A stretch of DNA of 64,000 nucleotides from Marinobacter segnicrescens. Lineage in GTDB: Bacteria > Pseudomonadota > Gammaproteobacteria > Pseudomonadales > Oleiphilaceae. The number at the start of each line of letters is the position of its first letter. The stretch's first letter is position 1. Under the pieces are notes generated by a model. The model saw nothing but the letters and a program-made list of their open reading frames with translations. It did not search any database and had not been told where the DNA came from. Position numbers and translations under genes: made by a program. Positions 45,419 through 55,000 of the stretch are shown one piece after another. Location of the stretch: the NCBI RefSeq assembly GCF_900111555.1, contig NZ_FOHZ01000004.1, positions 9,342 through 73,341 on the forward strand. Direction: 5' to 3'.

Positions 45419-45617
45419 CCATGACGCTATCCGGGTGGGCTATGGTTGGCTGCCCGGGTGGCACTCAGTCACAAATTCGCACAGATCTCCACTGCCGCAG
45501 AACGACACATCTGGCTAAAATGCGTCACAGCCTGCACACTGCTGTGTCAGGTGCAAGGCCGTGACCCGTTGGGTGGCGGCATGATTGGTAACTCAGGTAT
45601 TTTTGGGGAGGCGTTGA

Positions 45618-46886
45618 ATGGCTTTAGCCGATCCATCGGAAGACGGATATGCAGCGGTATTTCTGATGGATGGAATCGACGTCGCACGGCAGATGCGGGC
45701 GACGGAGTTTGACGCCTTCCTCGATGGCTATGTCGGGCTGTCAGACCTCGCAGATACCGATGTGCGGGCAGTCTTTGTCCAGATGGGTGATGACTTGCTG
45801 GTTCGTGGACTGGTCTTTTTCCGTATCTATTTCGATGAGGAAGGCCGGGCCGATAGCCACTGGAACATCCCGGTAGAGTCCCTTGCCCAACAGGGTTCTG
45901 CAGGTCCGGATATGGGGGCGGGCCCGATTCGCCTGGTCTGTCGCAGCCGCTGCCCGGAAAAACGTTTCCGGTCTGAGTTGTGGGATCCGGACATGACACC
46001 GGGCTCCAACCACTTTCAGTCCATCCGCAAGGCCGTCGAGGCCAACCATCTCAAGTACAAGCGTAAGAACCGGGGTGGTGATGAACAGATCCCGGTTCTG
46101 AGAACCGCGCTGGGGAAGCCCGATACAGATATTGCCGCCCGGGAAGCCGCCGCCCAGCGGAACCGCCTCGCCCATATCATTCGGGAGCAACGTCTGCGCA
46201 TCAAGACCCTGCAGGGTGCCCACCAGGACTCACTGGCGGCCATGCAGCGGGAGCATCGCCTTGAGCGCCAGGCCTGGCAGGAGGAAAAGACCGAGCTGGA
46301 AAGGCAGCTGCAACGGGCGAAGCTGGAGGCCAGCAAGCTCAAGAAGCGCCTGGACCGTCGGAACTTGCAGGTCGGTGAGTTGCGTGAGCAGCTGGAAGAG
46401 ATACAGGCGGTGGTTTCAGATGCTCCGGCCGGCCTTGAAGAGGCTGCTCAGGCAGAAGTTGTGTTGCTGCGGGAGCAACTGGACAGAAAGCAGCGGGAGT
46501 TGGACGGTCAGGTGCGGACCAACCACGAGCTGGAAAAGGCGCTCGGAGATGCCCGCAACCAGGCGCTGGATGAGGACTCCCTCGTGCGCCAGTTGCAGGA
46601 ACAGAAGGTCTTCCTGGTGGGCTATCACCCCGGGGTAGGGCACCTGACCTTGCCGTTCAGTGACCTGCGCAAATATTTCGACAATCCGACAGGTTACGCG
46701 GCCGGGAAGTGCGGCCTGTCCGAGCCTGCCTATCGTCGCTGGCTGGATCACTATGAAAACCCTGTCTGCCGCGCGCCGGGCAAACAGAAGGGCGACGTTT
46801 GCGGCCAGCCGGTGATGCGTATCGGCCAGCCAGCGGACTTCGAGCCTGGTGTCCATGACCGCTGCGAGCAGCACGCAGCCTCCTGA
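45618..46886 (+). CDS. Large coiled-coil hypothetical protein
   Basis: 422 residues, GGGGAGG upstream. The N-terminal ~150 residues form a soluble alpha/beta domain (AVFLMDGIDVARQMRATEFDAFLDG, RIYFDEEGRADSHWNIPVESLAQQ). About 165-335 is a long charged coiled coil. The C-terminal 80 residues carry FLVGYHPGVGHLTLPFSDLRKYFDNP and several Cys (CGLSEPAYRRWL, VCRAPG, DVCGQPV, DRCEQH) that could bind metal. The architecture suggests a structural or scaffolding protein. Host-like codons and position in conserved core suggest a lineage-conserved gene, but I do not know its function. Confidence 0.78.
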   Translation: MALADPSEDGYAAVFLMDGIDVARQMRATEFDAFLDGYVGLSDLADTDVRAVFVQMGDDLLVRGLVFFRIYFDEEGRADSHWNIPVESLAQQGSAGPDMGAGPIRLVCRSRCPEKRFRSELWDPDMTPGSNHFQSIRKAVEANHLKYKRKNRGGDEQIPVLRTALGKPDTDIAAREAAAQRNRLAHIIREQRLRIKTLQGAHQDSLAAMQREHRLERQAWQEEKTELERQLQRAKLEASKLKKRLDRRNLQVGELREQLEEIQAVVSDAPAGLEEAAQAEVVLLREQLDRKQRELDGQVRTNHELEKALGDARNQALDEDSLVRQLQEQKVFLVGYHPGVGHLTLPFSDLRKYFDNPTGYAAGKCGLSEPAYRRWLDHYENPVCRAPGKQKGDVCGQPVMRIGQPADFEPGVHDRCEQHAAS

Positions 46887-47016
46887 TCCTTCGCTCCGGC
46901 GGGACAATCCTTTTCAGAATCGATGCGTAATTCGTTAAGATGGTAAGGCGCTTCTGATCAGCCCGGGTTCTGGTCAGGGGTGTACACCCGCGCCACTGAC
47001 CAGACTGAGAGCTTTA

Positions 47017-47901
47017 ATGGATCAATTCAGGAATATCGGTGTTATCGGCCGCATGGGTAGCGTCAAGGTAGTGGAGACGCTGCGTGCACTCCGGAGCTAT
47101 CTGCTCAGCGAAAACTACCAGGTGATCCTTGAGCAGGACACGGCTGGCATGCTTCCGGGCCATGGCCTGCAGGTGGCCAGCAAGAAGCTCATGGGGGAGA
47201 TCTGCGACCTGGTAATTGTGGTCGGTGGCGACGGCAGCCTGCTGGGCGCCGCCCGGGAACTGGCCAAGTCCAAGATTCCGTTGTTGGGTGTCAACCGGGG
47301 GCGGCTTGGGTTTCTCACCGATATCTCACCGTCAGACCTTGAAGTGCGCCTTGGCGAGGTGTTGCAGGGTGAGTACATCGAGGAAAACCGCTTTTTGCTG
47401 GATGGCAACCTGGAGCGGGACGGCCAACCGCTGGGGTTTGGCAGCGCGTTGAACGACGTGGTGCTTCACCCGGGCAAGTCCACCCGGATGATCGGCTTTG
47501 ACCTGTATATCGACGGCCACTTTGTCTACAGCCAGCGATCTGATGGCCTGATTGTGTCGACGCCCACCGGGTCAACGGCCTATTCGTTGTCTGCTGGCGG
47601 TCCGATCATGCACCCCAAGCTGGATGCGGTGGTGCTGGTGCCCATGTTCCCCCATACCCTTAGCAGCCGGCCGATCGTGGTGGACGGCAAGAGCGAAATC
47701 AAGCTGGTGATCGGTGACACCAATGAGACCTACCCCCAGATCAGCTTTGATGGCCAGATGGACATCGCCTGTGCTCCTGGGGACATCATCCGTATCACCA
47801 AGAAGCCTTTCAAAATCCGACTGATACACCCGAAGGATCATAACTTCTACGCCACCTGCCGCGAAAAGCTCGGTTGGGCCAGCGAGATAACAGCGAGTTG
47901 A
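47017..47901 (+). CDS. nadK: NAD kinase
   Basis: 294 residues; phosphorylates NAD to NADP with ATP or polyphosphate. Motifs: VVGGDGSLLGAAREL (GGDG), NRGRLGFLTDI, ALNDVVLHPGKSTRMI (NE/D motif), DGLIVSTPTGSTAYSLSAGGPIMHP, and LSSRPIVVDG. Complete. The following phosphoesterase ATG is 2 bp after its stop, so the two are one transcription unit. Confidence 0.97.
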   Translation: MDQFRNIGVIGRMGSVKVVETLRALRSYLLSENYQVILEQDTAGMLPGHGLQVASKKLMGEICDLVIVVGGDGSLLGAARELAKSKIPLLGVNRGRLGFLTDISPSDLEVRLGEVLQGEYIEENRFLLDGNLERDGQPLGFGSALNDVVLHPGKSTRMIGFDLYIDGHFVYSQRSDGLIVSTPTGSTAYSLSAGGPIMHPKLDAVVLVPMFPHTLSSRPIVVDGKSEIKLVIGDTNETYPQISFDGQMDIACAPGDIIRITKKPFKIRLIHPKDHNFYATCREKLGWASEITAS

Positions 47902-47903
47902 TC

Positions 47904-48914
47904 ATGGCAAGTGCACGTTCGCCCTCACGGGGCTATGACATTATCGGCGACATACATGGCTGCGCCCATACCCTGGAGCACCTGCTGGAGCAGATGGGGT
48001 ATCGAAAGATCAACGGTATCTATCAGCACCGGAAACGCCAGGCCATTTTTATTGGCGATATCATCGACCGGGGGCCGCGCATCCGTGAGGCCCTGCACCT
48101 GGTCCATGACATGGTGGAGCATGGTTCGGCGCGGATCGTTATGGGCAACCATGAATACAATGCCCTGGGCTATTGCACCCGAGCCCGGCCAGGCAGCGGC
48201 AAGACGTTCCTCAGGGAGCACAATGCCCGCCATGACCGGCTGATACGGGAGACCCTGGAGCAGTTTGACCATTACCCCCATGAGTGGAATGAGTTCCTGG
48301 AGTGGTTCTACGACATTCCTCTGTTCATCGAGGAGGAAGAATTCCGGGCGGTACACGCCTGCTGGGATGAGCGGTTGATTCGTCAGTTCCTCGAAACCCA
48401 GGACAGTCCCTGTATCGATGAGGACTTCCTCCATGCCTCGGCGGCTATCGAGTCCTTTGCCGGCCAGGTGATGGACACCCTGCTGCGCGGCACCGACCTG
48501 CCGTTGCCGGATGGCATGTCCATAACTGGTCGTGACGGGTACATCCGCAAATTCTTCCGCACCAAGTTCTGGGCCGATGATCCCCGAACCTACGGCGATG
48601 TGGTATTCCAGCCGGATCCGCTGCCGGAAGACGTGGCCCGTCGCAAGTTGTCAGAGAAAGAGCGCCGGGAAATCCTGCGCTATCCGAGAGGTGAGCGGCC
48701 TGTTTTCGTGGGTCACTACTGGATGGAAGGCGAACCCGCCCCATTAAAGCCCAACGTAGCCTGTCTCGATTACAGTGCAGTGAAATACGGCAAACTGGTG
48801 GCCTATCGCATGGACGGTGAACAGGAACTGCTGCCGGAAAAATTCGTCTACGTGAACGTGGAGCGCCCGGAACTCAGTGGCAGCTTCCAGACCGAAGACA
48901 GCGTGGCGAGGTAA
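47904..48914 (+). CDS. Metallophosphoesterase (PrpE/ApaH-like)
   Basis: 336 residues from ATG 47904, GATCATGG context. Dimetal motifs: YDIIGDIHGCAHTLE (GDxHG), AIFIGDIIDRGPRIRE (GDxxDRG), VMGNHEYNALG (GNHE), AVHACWDE and FVGHYWMEG (GHYW instead of GHxH). The large helical insert between NHE and the second His is unusual for small PPPs. Probably hydrolyses a phosphoester or nucleotide; substrate not known. Linked to nadK and the rhomboid gene by short gaps (2 and 5 bp). Confidence 0.88.
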   Translation: MASARSPSRGYDIIGDIHGCAHTLEHLLEQMGYRKINGIYQHRKRQAIFIGDIIDRGPRIREALHLVHDMVEHGSARIVMGNHEYNALGYCTRARPGSGKTFLREHNARHDRLIRETLEQFDHYPHEWNEFLEWFYDIPLFIEEEEFRAVHACWDERLIRQFLETQDSPCIDEDFLHASAAIESFAGQVMDTLLRGTDLPLPDGMSITGRDGYIRKFFRTKFWADDPRTYGDVVFQPDPLPEDVARRKLSEKERREILRYPRGERPVFVGHYWMEGEPAPLKPNVACLDYSAVKYGKLVAYRMDGEQELLPEKFVYVNVERPELSGSFQTEDSVAR

Positions 48915-48919
48915 CGGCT

Positions 48920-49783
48920 TTGCATCGAATCAAGGAACTGGCCCCGGAACTTGACCTGGCCGGGTTCAGCACCTGGCTGGGGCAGCAGGGGGTGCAGCAT
49001 CGCATTACCCGGGAGCCGGACAGGCAGGTGCTGTGGCTGGCTCACCCAGAGCAGGCGGAGCCGGTACTGGCCGCGCTGGAGCAGTACATGGGGGACGACG
49101 ATGTCCGGGATCGCGTGAATCGTGCCGGGCGTGCGCCGGTTCGCGGTGGGCGTTGGCAGCCTTCCCCCCGCCATGCGCCGCTGGTCTTAGCCATGATCGC
49201 CATTGCGGGGGTGGTGGCTTGGCTGACCGGTCTTGGCGAGAACCTGGTATCGGCCCTGTTCATGTATGTGGATCCTCGCTTCCATGACTGGCAGACGTTC
49301 CAGGGTCGCCTGGCGGGACTCACCGAAACCCTGGCGTCGGGGCAGGTCTGGCGGCTCATTACGCCGGATTTTCTGCACTTCAGCGTGATGCATATCCTGT
49401 TTAACGCCGTGATGCTCTGGTTTCTGGGTAGTCAGGTGGAGTGGATGGACGGCAAGGGGCGTTTCGTGACGCTGTTCCTGGTTACCAGCCTGGCTTCCAA
49501 CACGCTTCAGTACCTGGTGTCAGGACCCTTGTTCGGCGGGCTTTCCGGGGTGGTGTATGGGGTGCTCGGCTATTGCTGGCTCAGCCAGCAGCGACAGCCC
49601 CGATTCCAGTTCCCGCCGGCCCTGGTGACCTTTGCGCTGGTGTGGATGATTATCGGGTTCACGCCCTTGCCGGAAGTGCTGGGTATCGGGCGCATGGCGA
49701 ATGAAGCGCACCTGGGTGGTTTCCTGGGAGGCCTGTTGGTGGCGATGCTGGTGCCGCCGCCAGGACAGAGGCGCACGGCCTGA
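48920..49783 (+). CDS. Rhomboid-family intramembrane serine protease (GlpG-like)
   Basis: 287 residues from a TTG start (GAGGTAACGG upstream). Cytoplasmic N-terminal domain (~1-90) as in GlpG, then six hydrophobic segments. The catalytic pair is Ser209 in GGLSGVVYG and His264 in NEAHLGGFLGG; the HxxxN motif HILFNAVMLWFLGS is present in TM2. Located in the inner membrane, it cleaves transmembrane segments of substrate proteins. Follows the phosphoesterase by 5 bp. Confidence 0.92.
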   Translation: MHRIKELAPELDLAGFSTWLGQQGVQHRITREPDRQVLWLAHPEQAEPVLAALEQYMGDDDVRDRVNRAGRAPVRGGRWQPSPRHAPLVLAMIAIAGVVAWLTGLGENLVSALFMYVDPRFHDWQTFQGRLAGLTETLASGQVWRLITPDFLHFSVMHILFNAVMLWFLGSQVEWMDGKGRFVTLFLVTSLASNTLQYLVSGPLFGGLSGVVYGVLGYCWLSQQRQPRFQFPPALVTFALVWMIIGFTPLPEVLGIGRMANEAHLGGFLGGLLVAMLVPPPGQRRTA

Positions 49784-49814
49784 GCTGTGCCGGCCCGTTT
49801 TCAGACAAAAAAAA

Positions 49815-49833
49815 GCCCCGCCAGCGGCGGGGC
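49815..49833. terminator. GC-rich terminator hairpin
   Basis: GCCCCGCC-AGC-GGCGGGGC, 8-bp perfect stem, 32 bp after the rhomboid stop, with an A-run (TTTTTTTT on the minus strand) on its left side. On the plus strand it ends the nadK-rhomboid unit with a weak ATTAAAT tail; on the minus strand it is a textbook intrinsic terminator. Confidence 0.75.
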
Positions 49834-49897
49834 ATTAAATGAGCTCGGAAGCTCCTGATGAGAGAGAACCAAATGAAACGACCGCGTCATTTGGTGA

Positions 49898-49916
49898 TGT
49901 AATGATAATCATTTTC
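49898..49916. promoter_or_regulatory. Putative Fur box
   Basis: TGTAATGATAATCATTTTC matches the 19-bp Fur consensus GATAATGATAATCATTATC at 16 of 19 positions. It lies 37 bp before the DUF1315 start, where a Fur-bound repressor would cover the promoter. Iron control of the following genes is inferred. Confidence 0.65.
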
Positions 49917-49952
49917 GTTTAAGGCTGTCAAACCCATTGCGGGAGTTTTTTC

Positions 49953-50213
49953 ATGACTTACGAGGAATTAATTCAACGGCTCGATCCGACGGTCTACCAG
50001 AACCTGCGTCGAGCCATCGAACTGGGCAAGTGGCCTGATGGTCGCAAGGTAACCGACGAGCAGCGTCGGACATGCCTTGAGGCGGTGATCCACTACGAGC
50101 AGACCCACAATATCCCGGAACCGGACAGGGTGGGGTATATCGAACGCAATAACTGTGGCTCCGAGTCATCCGGCAAGGATGAAGGGCCCGAGACCATCCG
50201 TATTGTCAGCTGA
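49953..50213 (+). CDS. DUF1315 family protein (YeaC-like)
   Basis: 86 residues: MTYEELIQRLDPTVYQNLRRAIELGKWPDGRKVTDEQRRTCLEAVIHYEQTHNIPEPDRVGYI is the DUF1315 signature almost end to end. Small cytosolic protein of unknown function, with a polar tail. The putative Fur box lies in front; the DUF2797 gene starts 7 bp after its stop, so they probably share a transcript. Confidence 0.88.
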   Translation: MTYEELIQRLDPTVYQNLRRAIELGKWPDGRKVTDEQRRTCLEAVIHYEQTHNIPEPDRVGYIERNNCGSESSGKDEGPETIRIVS

Positions 50214-50220
50214 GGTACCC

Positions 50221-51060
50221 TTGAACCAACTGCACGAGGCCAGCGGCCGGCTGGTGAAAATGCCGGCGATGCCAGATCAGCCGGTGAGTTACCGGCTTCG
50301 GGTGGGAGACCAGGAACTGCCCCTGAACGAGTTGATGGGCCAAACCATCGAGATTGCCTATAGTGGCGAGATTCGCTGCATCCACTGCAACCGCAAGACC
50401 AGCAAAAGCTTCAGTCAGGGGTATTGCTACCCCTGCTTCAAGCGCCTGGCAGCGTGCGACACCTGCATCATGAGCCCGGAAAAGTGCCATTATCACCTGG
50501 GCACCTGTCGTGAACCGGAGTGGGGCGAAACCCATTGTATGACCGGTCACGTGGTTTACCTGGCCAACTCCTCCGGACTCAAGGTTGGTATAACCCGTGC
50601 CAGCCAGGTGCCTACCCGCTGGATCGACCAGGGCGCCGTAGCGGCGATACCCATGCTGCGAGTAGCCACCCGATACCTGGCCGGGCTGGTGGAAGTAGCC
50701 TGCAAGCAGCATGTGGCGGACCGCACCAACTGGCGAACCATGCTAAAGGGCGAAGCACCGGCGCTGGACCTGGTTGCTGAGCGGGCAGGGTTACTGGATC
50801 GTATTGCACCTGACCTGGACCGGCTGGCTTCCGAGCACGGGCCGCGCAGCATTGAAGTGGCTGATGACCCGCCCTGGCAGCTGGATTACCCGGTGGCCGT
50901 CTGGCCGCAGAAGATCAAGACCCACAACCTCGACAAGGAGCCCGTGGCAACCGGCGTGTTACAGGGCATCAAGGGGCAGTACCTGATGCTGGACACGGGC
51001 GTTATCAATATTCGCAAGTACACGGCCTACGATGTCCGTGTGCGGGTTCTGTCGGAGTAA
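50221..51060 (+). CDS. DUF2797 family protein with Cys-rich metal site
   Basis: 279 residues from a TTG start at 50221 (GAGG upstream), preferred over an in-frame ATG at 50155 inside the previous gene. A Cys/His cluster, IRCIHCNRKTSKSFSQGYCYPCFKRLAACDTCIMSPEKCHYHLGTC, looks like a treble zinc- or iron-binding knuckle. It is followed by GLKVGITRASQVPTRWIDQGA, which resembles a GIY-YIG nuclease-type core (VYLANSSGLKVGIT). Function unknown. Ends 5 bp before pepN. Confidence 0.82.
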   Translation: MNQLHEASGRLVKMPAMPDQPVSYRLRVGDQELPLNELMGQTIEIAYSGEIRCIHCNRKTSKSFSQGYCYPCFKRLAACDTCIMSPEKCHYHLGTCREPEWGETHCMTGHVVYLANSSGLKVGITRASQVPTRWIDQGAVAAIPMLRVATRYLAGLVEVACKQHVADRTNWRTMLKGEAPALDLVAERAGLLDRIAPDLDRLASEHGPRSIEVADDPPWQLDYPVAVWPQKIKTHNLDKEPVATGVLQGIKGQYLMLDTGVINIRKYTAYDVRVRVLSE

Positions 51061-51064
51061 CACC

Positions 51065-53704
51065 ATGCGTACAAGTCAACCGAAGACCATTTACCTCAGT
51101 GAATACCGGGTGCCGGACTTCCTGGTAGACCATGCTGACCTGCGTTTCGAGCTGTTTGAAGACGGCGCCCGTGTACACAGTAGCCTCAGCATCCGGCGTA
51201 ATCCCGAAGCGCACGGGCAGGGCAGTCCGCTGGAGTTGAACGGAGATTCCCTGCAACTTCAATCCGTTCACCTGGATGGCCGTGAATTGGCAAAGGATGA
51301 GTACGAGGACCGGAGCGACCTTCTGGTGGTGCCTTCGGTACCGGATGCGTTCGAATTGCGGGTGGTGACCTGGATTGAGCCCCAGAACAACACTCGGCTT
51401 GAGGGCCTCTACAAGTCGTCCGGCATGTTCTGTACACAGTGCGAGGCCGAAGGATTCCGCTGCATCACTTTCTTCCCGGACCGGCCGGATGTGATGGCCC
51501 GGTTCCGTACCCGGATAGAGGCGGATAAGGCTGCCTACCCGGTGCTGCTGTCCAACGGTAACCCTGTCGACAGCGGTGAGCTGGATAACGGCCGCCACTT
51601 TGTGACCTGGGAAGACCCGTTCCCGAAGCCCAGCTACCTGTTTGCCCTGGTGGCCGGTGCCCTGGTGGAAAAAAACGATACCTTCCGCACCATGTCCGGC
51701 CGGGAGATCGACCTGCGAATCTACGTGGAGCCCCGCAACGCGGACAAGACCGCCCACGCCATGGACTCCCTCAAGCGCTCCATGCGCTGGGACGAGGAAA
51801 CTTACGGCCGCGAGTACGACCTGGATATCTTCATGATCGTGGCGGTGGATGACTTCAATATGGGGGCCATGGAAAACAAGGGTCTCAACATCTTCAACTC
51901 ATCCTGTGTGCTGGCCCGCCCCGAGTCGGAAACCGACATGGCGTTCCAGCGCATCGAGGCCATCGTGGCCCACGAATACTTCCATAACTGGTCCGGTAAC
52001 CGGGTGACCTGTCGTGACTGGTTCCAGCTTAGCCTGAAGGAAGGCTTTACTGTATTCCGGGACTCGCAGTTCTCCGCCGATATGGGATCGCCCACGGTGA
52101 AGCGAATCGAGGATGCCACGCTACTGCGCACCGCCCAGTTTGCCGAGGACGCAGGCCCCATGGCCCATCCGGTGCGGCCCGCTTCGTACATGGAGATTTC
52201 CAACTTCTACACCCTGACCATCTATGAGAAAGGCAATGAAGTTGTGCGGATGATTCATACGCTGCTGGGCCCGGAACTGTTCCGCAAAGGCAGCGACCTC
52301 TACTTCGAGCGCCATGATGGCCAGGCGGTAACCACCGACGACTTCGTCCGCGCCATGGAAGACGCCAGCGGTCGTGATCTGAGCCAGTTCCGGCTGTGGT
52401 ACGAGCAGGCGGGGACGCCGGTGCTAACGGTGGAAGATGACTATGACGAGGCCAGCCAGACCTATCGCCTGACGGTGGCCCAGTCAATTCCTGACACCCC
52501 TGGTCAGACCGGCAAGAAACCCCAGCACATTCCGTTCGCACTGGGACTGCTGGCTGCCAACGGTACCGATATCCCCCTCACCCTTGCTGGTGAGCACTCC
52601 GCCGGAGTGACCACCCGGGTGCTGGAACTGACAGAAAAGAGCCATACGTTTGAATTTACAGGTATCGCCAGCCGGCCGGTGCCGTCGCTGTTGCGTAACT
52701 TCTCGGCTCCGGTGCGGGTGAACTACCCCTGGACCCGCGACCAGCTGATGTTCCTGATGAGTCACGACAGCGATGGCTTCAACCGCTGGGACGCAGGTCA
52801 ACGGCTGGCGGTGGAGGTGATCCGTGAACTGTCCGGTCATGCCGAAGCAGAAGTGGATCCACGGCTTGTCGAAGCCAGCCGCACGCTGCTGAATGACCGG
52901 GATGCGGACCAGGCGCTGGTCGCGAAGATGCTGCAGTTGCCCACCGAGGCCTACCTGATCGAGCTCGCAGACAAGCCCGACGTGCAGATTATTCACCATG
53001 CCCGTGAGCGGGTGGTGAAGGTGCTGGCTACCGCCCTGCGGGAAGAACTGCTGGACTGCTACCGTCGGCAGCAACCAGCCGAGCCATACCAGGTAACACC
53101 GGAAGATGTCGCCAGCCGAAGCCTGCGTAACATGGCCCTGTCCTGGCTGCTCCATATCGGCGATGAAGGGGCCCTCAGCCTGGCGCTGGGGCAATTTGAA
53201 AGCGCGACCAATATGACAGACCAGGCCGGTGCCCTGCGGGCGCTGGTCAACTCTCCGTTTGAGGCAGAGCGGGGCCGGGCGCTGGAGGCGTTCTACCAGC
53301 GGTGGCACCAGGATCCACAGGTGGTGGAGCAGTGGTTCTCTATCCAGGCGGCCAGCCCGGTCACCGGCGACCTGCCGTCGGTGCGCCGTCTGCTGGAGCA
53401 TGAGGCCTTTGACTGGAAAAACCCCAACAAGATTCGCTCTGTTGTCGGGGCCTTTGCGGGCCAGAACCTGGTGCACTTTCACGACCAGGAAGGTTCCGGT
53501 TACCGGTTCCTGGCCGATACCATCCGTCGCCTGGACGACAGTAACCCCCAGATCGCAGCCCGCCTGGCCGCACCGTTGACCCGGTGGCGCAAGTTTGCCC
53601 CTGTCTACAGCGAAGGCATGCGCAAGGCGCTGGAATCGGTTCGTGACAAGGATGGCCTGTCCCGGGATGTCTACGAGATTGTCCACAAGAGCCTGGCGGA
53701 TTGA
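51065..53704 (+). CDS. pepN: Aminopeptidase N
   Basis: 879-residue M1 zinc metallopeptidase from ATG 51065; trims N-terminal residues from peptides in the cytosol. GAMENKGLNIF (exopeptidase motif), HEYFHNWSGNRVTCRDWFQLSLKEGFTVFRD (HExxH plus the third zinc ligand Glu), and the long C-terminal helical domain are complete. Standard length for the gammaproteobacterial form. A hairpin with a T-rich tail follows at 53734. Confidence 0.97.
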   Translation: MRTSQPKTIYLSEYRVPDFLVDHADLRFELFEDGARVHSSLSIRRNPEAHGQGSPLELNGDSLQLQSVHLDGRELAKDEYEDRSDLLVVPSVPDAFELRVVTWIEPQNNTRLEGLYKSSGMFCTQCEAEGFRCITFFPDRPDVMARFRTRIEADKAAYPVLLSNGNPVDSGELDNGRHFVTWEDPFPKPSYLFALVAGALVEKNDTFRTMSGREIDLRIYVEPRNADKTAHAMDSLKRSMRWDEETYGREYDLDIFMIVAVDDFNMGAMENKGLNIFNSSCVLARPESETDMAFQRIEAIVAHEYFHNWSGNRVTCRDWFQLSLKEGFTVFRDSQFSADMGSPTVKRIEDATLLRTAQFAEDAGPMAHPVRPASYMEISNFYTLTIYEKGNEVVRMIHTLLGPELFRKGSDLYFERHDGQAVTTDDFVRAMEDASGRDLSQFRLWYEQAGTPVLTVEDDYDEASQTYRLTVAQSIPDTPGQTGKKPQHIPFALGLLAANGTDIPLTLAGEHSAGVTTRVLELTEKSHTFEFTGIASRPVPSLLRNFSAPVRVNYPWTRDQLMFLMSHDSDGFNRWDAGQRLAVEVIRELSGHAEAEVDPRLVEASRTLLNDRDADQALVAKMLQLPTEAYLIELADKPDVQIIHHARERVVKVLATALREELLDCYRRQQPAEPYQVTPEDVASRSLRNMALSWLLHIGDEGALSLALGQFESATNMTDQAGALRALVNSPFEAERGRALEAFYQRWHQDPQVVEQWFSIQAASPVTGDLPSVRRLLEHEAFDWKNPNKIRSVVGAFAGQNLVHFHDQEGSGYRFLADTIRRLDDSNPQIAARLAAPLTRWRKFAPVYSEGMRKALESVRDKDGLSRDVYEIVHKSLAD

Positions 53705-53733
53705 GGTTTCAGTGCGTCTGCGCACCATTAAAG

Positions 53734-53774
53734 GTCGCAGACTCAGATGGTTATCGGGTCTGCGGCTTTATTTT
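53734..53774 (+). terminator. Terminator after pepN
   Basis: GTCGCAGAC at 53734 pairs with GTCTGCGGC (53758-53766, one G-U) and is followed by TTTATTTT. It separates pepN from the TRAP genes. Confidence 0.75.
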
Positions 53775-53920
53775 GGGCCCGATCTGGGCTATGTTCTGAA
53801 AAGCTGAGAATGTGACGTTTTGTTACGTCCCGCTGCCGGATTCCGGGCGAGGGTCGCGCTGTTTGCGGCCAGGCTGGCCGGAATCTGCTCCAAAAAATAC
53901 GAATCAAGAAGGAATCGTTT

Positions 53921-54913
53921 ATGGCAATCCGAACCGCACTGCGACTAAAAGCCTCCACCCTGGCCCTGGCCGCCTCCGTTGGTCTGGCCGCAGGCTCCAT
54001 GTCGGTGTCCGCGCAGGAACAGCGCTTCGTGACTATTGGTACTGGCGGGGTTACAGGCGTCTACTATCCGGCCGGTGGCGCTATCTGCCGCCTGGTCAAC
54101 ATGGACCGCAAGGAACACGGCATTCGCTGCTCCGTGGAAAGCACCGGTGGCTCCGTGTATAACCTGAACGCCATCAGCCAGGGCGAACTTGACCTGGCGG
54201 TTGCGCAGTCTGACTGGCAGTACCATGCCTATAACGGCACCAGTGAATTCGAGGGCGCAAAGGTCGAGAAGCTGCGGGCAGTATTCTCGTTGCATCCGGA
54301 GCCGTTCACCGTTGTGGCCAGCAAGGGCTCTGGTATCAAGACCTTCGAGGACCTGGAAGGCAAGCGGGTTTCCGTGGGCAACCCGGGCTCCGGCCAGCGG
54401 GCCACCGCCGAGGTACTGATGGCAGAAATGGGCTGGGATATGGACAAGTTCTCCCTGGCCGCCGAGCTGAAGGCCGCCGAGCAGTCCCAGGCCCTGTGTG
54501 ACGGCAATATTGACGCATTCTTCTACACGGTTGGTCACCCCTCCGGCGCCATCAAGGAGGCTACGACCTCCTGTGACAGCACCATCGTGGCCGTCGACAA
54601 TGAGGCCACCAAAACCCTGGTCGAGGAACACCCCTACTATCGGGTAGCCACCATTCCCGGCGGCATGTACCGCGGTAACGAGGAAGACGTGAAGACCTTT
54701 GGTGTTGCGGCTACCTTTGTTACCTCTTCCGATGTGGACGAGGATGTGGTCTATGAAGTGGTCAAGGCCGTGTTTGAGAACTTCGACAGCTTCAAGCGCC
54801 TGCATCCGGCCTTTGGCAACCTGCAGAAGGAAGAAATGGTATCCGACGCCCTGAGTGCGCCGCTGCACAAGGGTGCCGAAAAGTACTACCGCGAGGCCGG
54901 CCTGATCGAGTGA
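53921..54913 (+). CDS. TAXI-family TRAP transporter solute-binding protein
   Basis: 330 residues. Signal peptide of about 28 ([18 protein letters not shown]). Mature TAXI hallmarks: [38 protein letters not shown], and [20 protein letters not shown]. Periplasmic receptor that hands substrate to the fused membrane protein at 55001. Substrates of TAXI systems are poorly known (glutamate/2-oxoglutarate in some). A strong hairpin between the two genes should raise receptor output over permease. Confidence 0.93.
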   Translation: MAIRTALRLKASTLALAASVGLAAGSMSVSAQEQRFVTIGTGGVTGVYYPAGGAICRLVNMDRKEHGIRCSVESTGGSVYNLNAISQGELDLAVAQSDWQYHAYNGTSEFEGAKVEKLRAVFSLHPEPFTVVASKGSGIKTFEDLEGKRVSVGNPGSGQRATAEVLMAEMGWDMDKFSLAAELKAAEQSQALCDGNIDAFFYTVGHPSGAIKEATTSCDSTIVAVDNEATKTLVEEHPYYRVATIPGGMYRGNEEDVKTFGVAATFVTSSDVDEDVVYEVVKAVFENFDSFKRLHPAFGNLQKEEMVSDALSAPLHKGAEKYYREAGLIE

Positions 54914-54936
54914 TCGGACTGAGTGCCTGAGCTGTA

Positions 54937-54966
54937 CCGCCGGGGGTTCTGCCTCCGGCGGTTTTT
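54937..54966 (+). terminator. Intercistronic terminator in the TAXI-TRAP operon
   Basis: CCGCCGG...CCGGCGG stem (54937-54961) with a GGG/CCT inner extension and TTTTT following. It lies 24 bp after the receptor stop and 34 bp before the permease ATG. Partial read-through would give more receptor than permease. Confidence 0.8.
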
Positions 54967-55000
54967 GTCTGAACCGTGAAATTCCGATGGAACCGGCCCC

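Noticed and set aside
52484..53728. 414-codon minus-strand frame
   Set aside because: Antisense to the pepN C-terminal domain; composition artefact.
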